From assembly GCA_964580995.1 (NCBI GenBank), contig CAZOMV010000122.1, positions 1 through 15,476 on the forward strand: 15,476 nt of DNA. The letters run 5' to 3'. The stretch comes from JAKJEP01 sp964580995. GTDB lineage: Bacteria > Planctomycetota > Phycisphaerae > Sedimentisphaerales > SM23-30. Under the pieces are notes generated by a model, which searched no databases, was not told where the DNA came from, and saw nothing but the letters and a program-made list of their open reading frames with translations. Every line of letters begins with the position of its first letter. Positions within the stretch are counted from its first letter, which is position 1. Positions 14,061 to 15,476 of the stretch are shown here, one piece after another. A program made the translations under genes and the position numbers.

Positions 14061-15194
14061 ATGCGAACGTTCAATTTAGTATATACCGGTGATTATCTGG
14101 ATGAAACCGGTGAAGTAGCCTATGGTGATATAGGTTTGGGCCTTTATGAGAAGATTCCCTATATACAATATGGATTTATAAAGGATCACGCGCCAGTGGT
14201 CGGGGATCAGACCTATTGGAGCCGTTTGTATTCTCTCCAGATTGAGTCTGAACACATTGCCGAGGCCCATGGGCTGATTATATTCCGTCCTTGGTTAAAA
14301 GCCTCTGCCTTTGCCCAGGGAGCGGAGAACCTGGTGGTGGTCGGCCGGGCCGGGGCGGGGTATGACAAAATCGATCTGGAGGCCTGCACCCAAAACGACA
14401 TAGCGGTTTTTAACGCACCGCATACACTGACGCATTCCACCGCTTCTTCCGCTTTCCTGTTAATGCTGGCTTTGGCCAAACGGCTACCCGAACAGGAAAA
14501 AATGGCACGCAGCGGCTGCTGGAACCAGCAAGCGAAAATTATCGGTTTGGATCTGGAAGGATTAACCCTGGGTATTATCGGCTTGGGGAAAACCGGAATG
14601 GAACTGGCTCGCCTGATTCAGCCTTTCCAGATGCGTATTCTGGCCTATTCTCCTCATGCGAAAAAAGAACAAGCCGAAAAACTGGGGATCACGCTTCTGG
14701 ATCGTATGGATACCCTGCTTCGGGAATCGGATTTTGTCAGTTTGCACTGTCGGCTGGAGAAACATAATCATGGCATGATAGGAGAGAAAGAATTCCGGTT
14801 AATGAAACCGACCGCCTATTTTATTAACGTGGCCCGGGGGGAACTGGTACAGCAGGAAGTATTGGTTCGATGTCTGTGGGAACGCTGGATAGCCGGAGCT
14901 GGATTGGATGTTTTTGCTACGGAACCGCTGCCTGCCAATGATCCCCTGATCAAGCTGGATAATGTGATCCTGACTCCTCACTGGCTGCCTTCTACTCGGC
15001 AGGCGTGTCATGCGACCGGGAGTTTAATAGGCCAAGGAATGTTGCGAGCGGCCCAGGGCATGTTGCCGGATCATATAATTAATCCTGCCGTATTAGAGCG
15101 GCCGGGTTTTCAAGCGAAACTGCAGCGATTTGAGGTGAATGCAGACCAGGACAACCAAACGAAAAAACCAGCCAAAATTTCACTAAAGCATTAG
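14061..15194 (+). CDS. D-isomer-specific 2-hydroxyacid dehydrogenase
   Basis: This 377-residue cytosolic oxidoreductase interconverts a D-2-hydroxyacid and a 2-oxoacid with NAD(P). The Rossmann motif is LGIIGLGKTGMELARL (G174, G176, G179). The catalytic residues of the family are all visible: R259 in INVARGELV, E288 in DVFATEPLP and H307 in ILTPHW. The position after the second strand (AYSPHAKK, 195-202) has no Asp, so NADPH use is possible. An unusual N-terminal domain of about 90 residues and a basic tail make it longer than the usual 310-330 residues. The start has AAGGAG eight bases upstream. Its place after sugar hydrolases and a dehydratase remnant suggests oxidation or reduction of a sugar-derived acid; the substrate is unknown. 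Confidence 0.88.
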   Translation: MRTFNLVYTGDYLDETGEVAYGDIGLGLYEKIPYIQYGFIKDHAPVVGDQTYWSRLYSLQIESEHIAEAHGLIIFRPWLKASAFAQGAENLVVVGRAGAGYDKIDLEACTQNDIAVFNAPHTLTHSTASSAFLLMLALAKRLPEQEKMARSGCWNQQAKIIGLDLEGLTLGIIGLGKTGMELARLIQPFQMRILAYSPHAKKEQAEKLGITLLDRMDTLLRESDFVSLHCRLEKHNHGMIGEKEFRLMKPTAYFINVARGELVQQEVLVRCLWERWIAGAGLDVFATEPLPANDPLIKLDNVILTPHWLPSTRQACHATGSLIGQGMLRAAQGMLPDHIINPAVLERPGFQAKLQRFEVNADQDNQTKKPAKISLKH

Positions 15195-15274
15195 TTGCAT
15201 CAGAAAATCTTTGATTCTTACGCAAGGATTTTTAAGAAAGTGCCAGCTTCTTAATTTTTGCACCCTATCGGATA

Positions 15275-15476
15275 CTATTTCTTTTCCGGCAACGACCGTA
15301 GATATGCATCCAAAGCATACAGGCCGATTGTAGCGGCACAATTGCTGTTGTACCAGTTGAAACCTGTCTCCTGGTCCGACACGAGTATCCCATCCTGATA
15401 GTAACGCAGACCGCAGGTGGAGATGCGTCGGTCAATAACGACCGGCCGAATCTGCCGTTCCGTGCCATTGTTCGTC
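15275..15476 (-). CDS. C-terminal end of an unknown protein (partial)
   Basis: On the minus strand a frame runs from the window edge to TAG at 15277-15275, giving about 67 residues. It is protein-like: RRISTCGLRYYQDGILVSD, QETGFNWYNSNCAAT, then IGLYALDAYLRSLPEKK. Another minus frame over the same bases is a shadow. The protein is convergent with the dehydrogenase gene. I do not recognise the family; a polysaccharide-related protein would fit the neighbourhood but is not supported by a motif. Confidence 0.55.
   Translation of the reverse strand, partial: TNNGTERQIRPVVIDRRISTCGLRYYQDGILVSDQETGFNWYNSNCAATIGLYALDAYLRSLPEKK

Noticed and set aside
15265..15468. Minus-strand 67-residue frame at the right end
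   Set aside because: Its translation is rich in Arg, Ser and Cys without order. The neighbouring minus frame ending at 15275 is far more protein-like.
1..15476. CRISPR array, tRNA or rRNA genes
   Set aside because: No regularly spaced repeats and no recognisable RNA gene sequence were found on either strand.

Overview
The window most resembles a member of the Planctomycetota, probably the Phycisphaerae/Sedimentisphaerales side. The signs are a PEP-CTERM protein, an exported protein ending in a four-cysteine dockerin-like module, a pseudopilin-like protein with a C-terminal DGH motif, many carbohydrate-active enzymes, and moderate base composition. This is inferred from gene style, not from a marker gene.

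Left part (1-1270): three small overlapping plus-strand genes of unknown function, one of them with two CxxC zinc ribbons. They look like the tail of an operon that begins outside the window. From 1271 to about 3397 lies a scarred region. It holds a 51-codon transposase remnant that seems to join an IS110-like start to an IS5-like tail, an orphan ribosome-binding site with an aborted start, and a GH36 alpha-galactosidase-like gene lacking its N-terminal domain and part of its active site. It also holds the last ~57 codons of a LamG-like (concanavalin-fold) gene. The GH36 and LamG pieces meet head to head near 2936-2956, which marks a rearrangement junction.

Middle (3398-6398): two full exported LamG-like proteins in tandem, with near-identical domains but different C-terminal tails (dockerin-like versus PEP-CTERM). 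A pseudopilin-like protein follows. Strong hairpins separate these genes, and an 11-codon leader reading frame precedes the PEP-CTERM gene.

Right part (6548-15194): a carbohydrate-degradation operon. A GH127-superfamily protein (6548-8590) is followed by a more canonical GH127/DUF1680 enzyme (8615-10843) and a paralogue of the first protein (10840-13587). Next come a remnant of an enolase-superfamily dehydratase and a D-2-hydroxyacid dehydrogenase. The likely theme is release of a pentose such as L-arabinofuranose outside the cytoplasm, with sugar-acid oxidation inside; the substrate is inferred.

The most striking feature is inside the 10840-13587 gene. A complete LamG-like domain of 234 residues interrupts the catalytic domain, between the two halves of the conserved Glu/Cys metal site. 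The inserted domain is circularly permuted: its normal first strand lies at its end. The paralogue at 6548 lacks it, and the spacing of the metal ligands in the two proteins differs by exactly 234 residues. With the LamG fragment at 2950 and the two tandem copies, this makes four LamG units in 10 kb and suggests a domain that spreads and inserts into genes.
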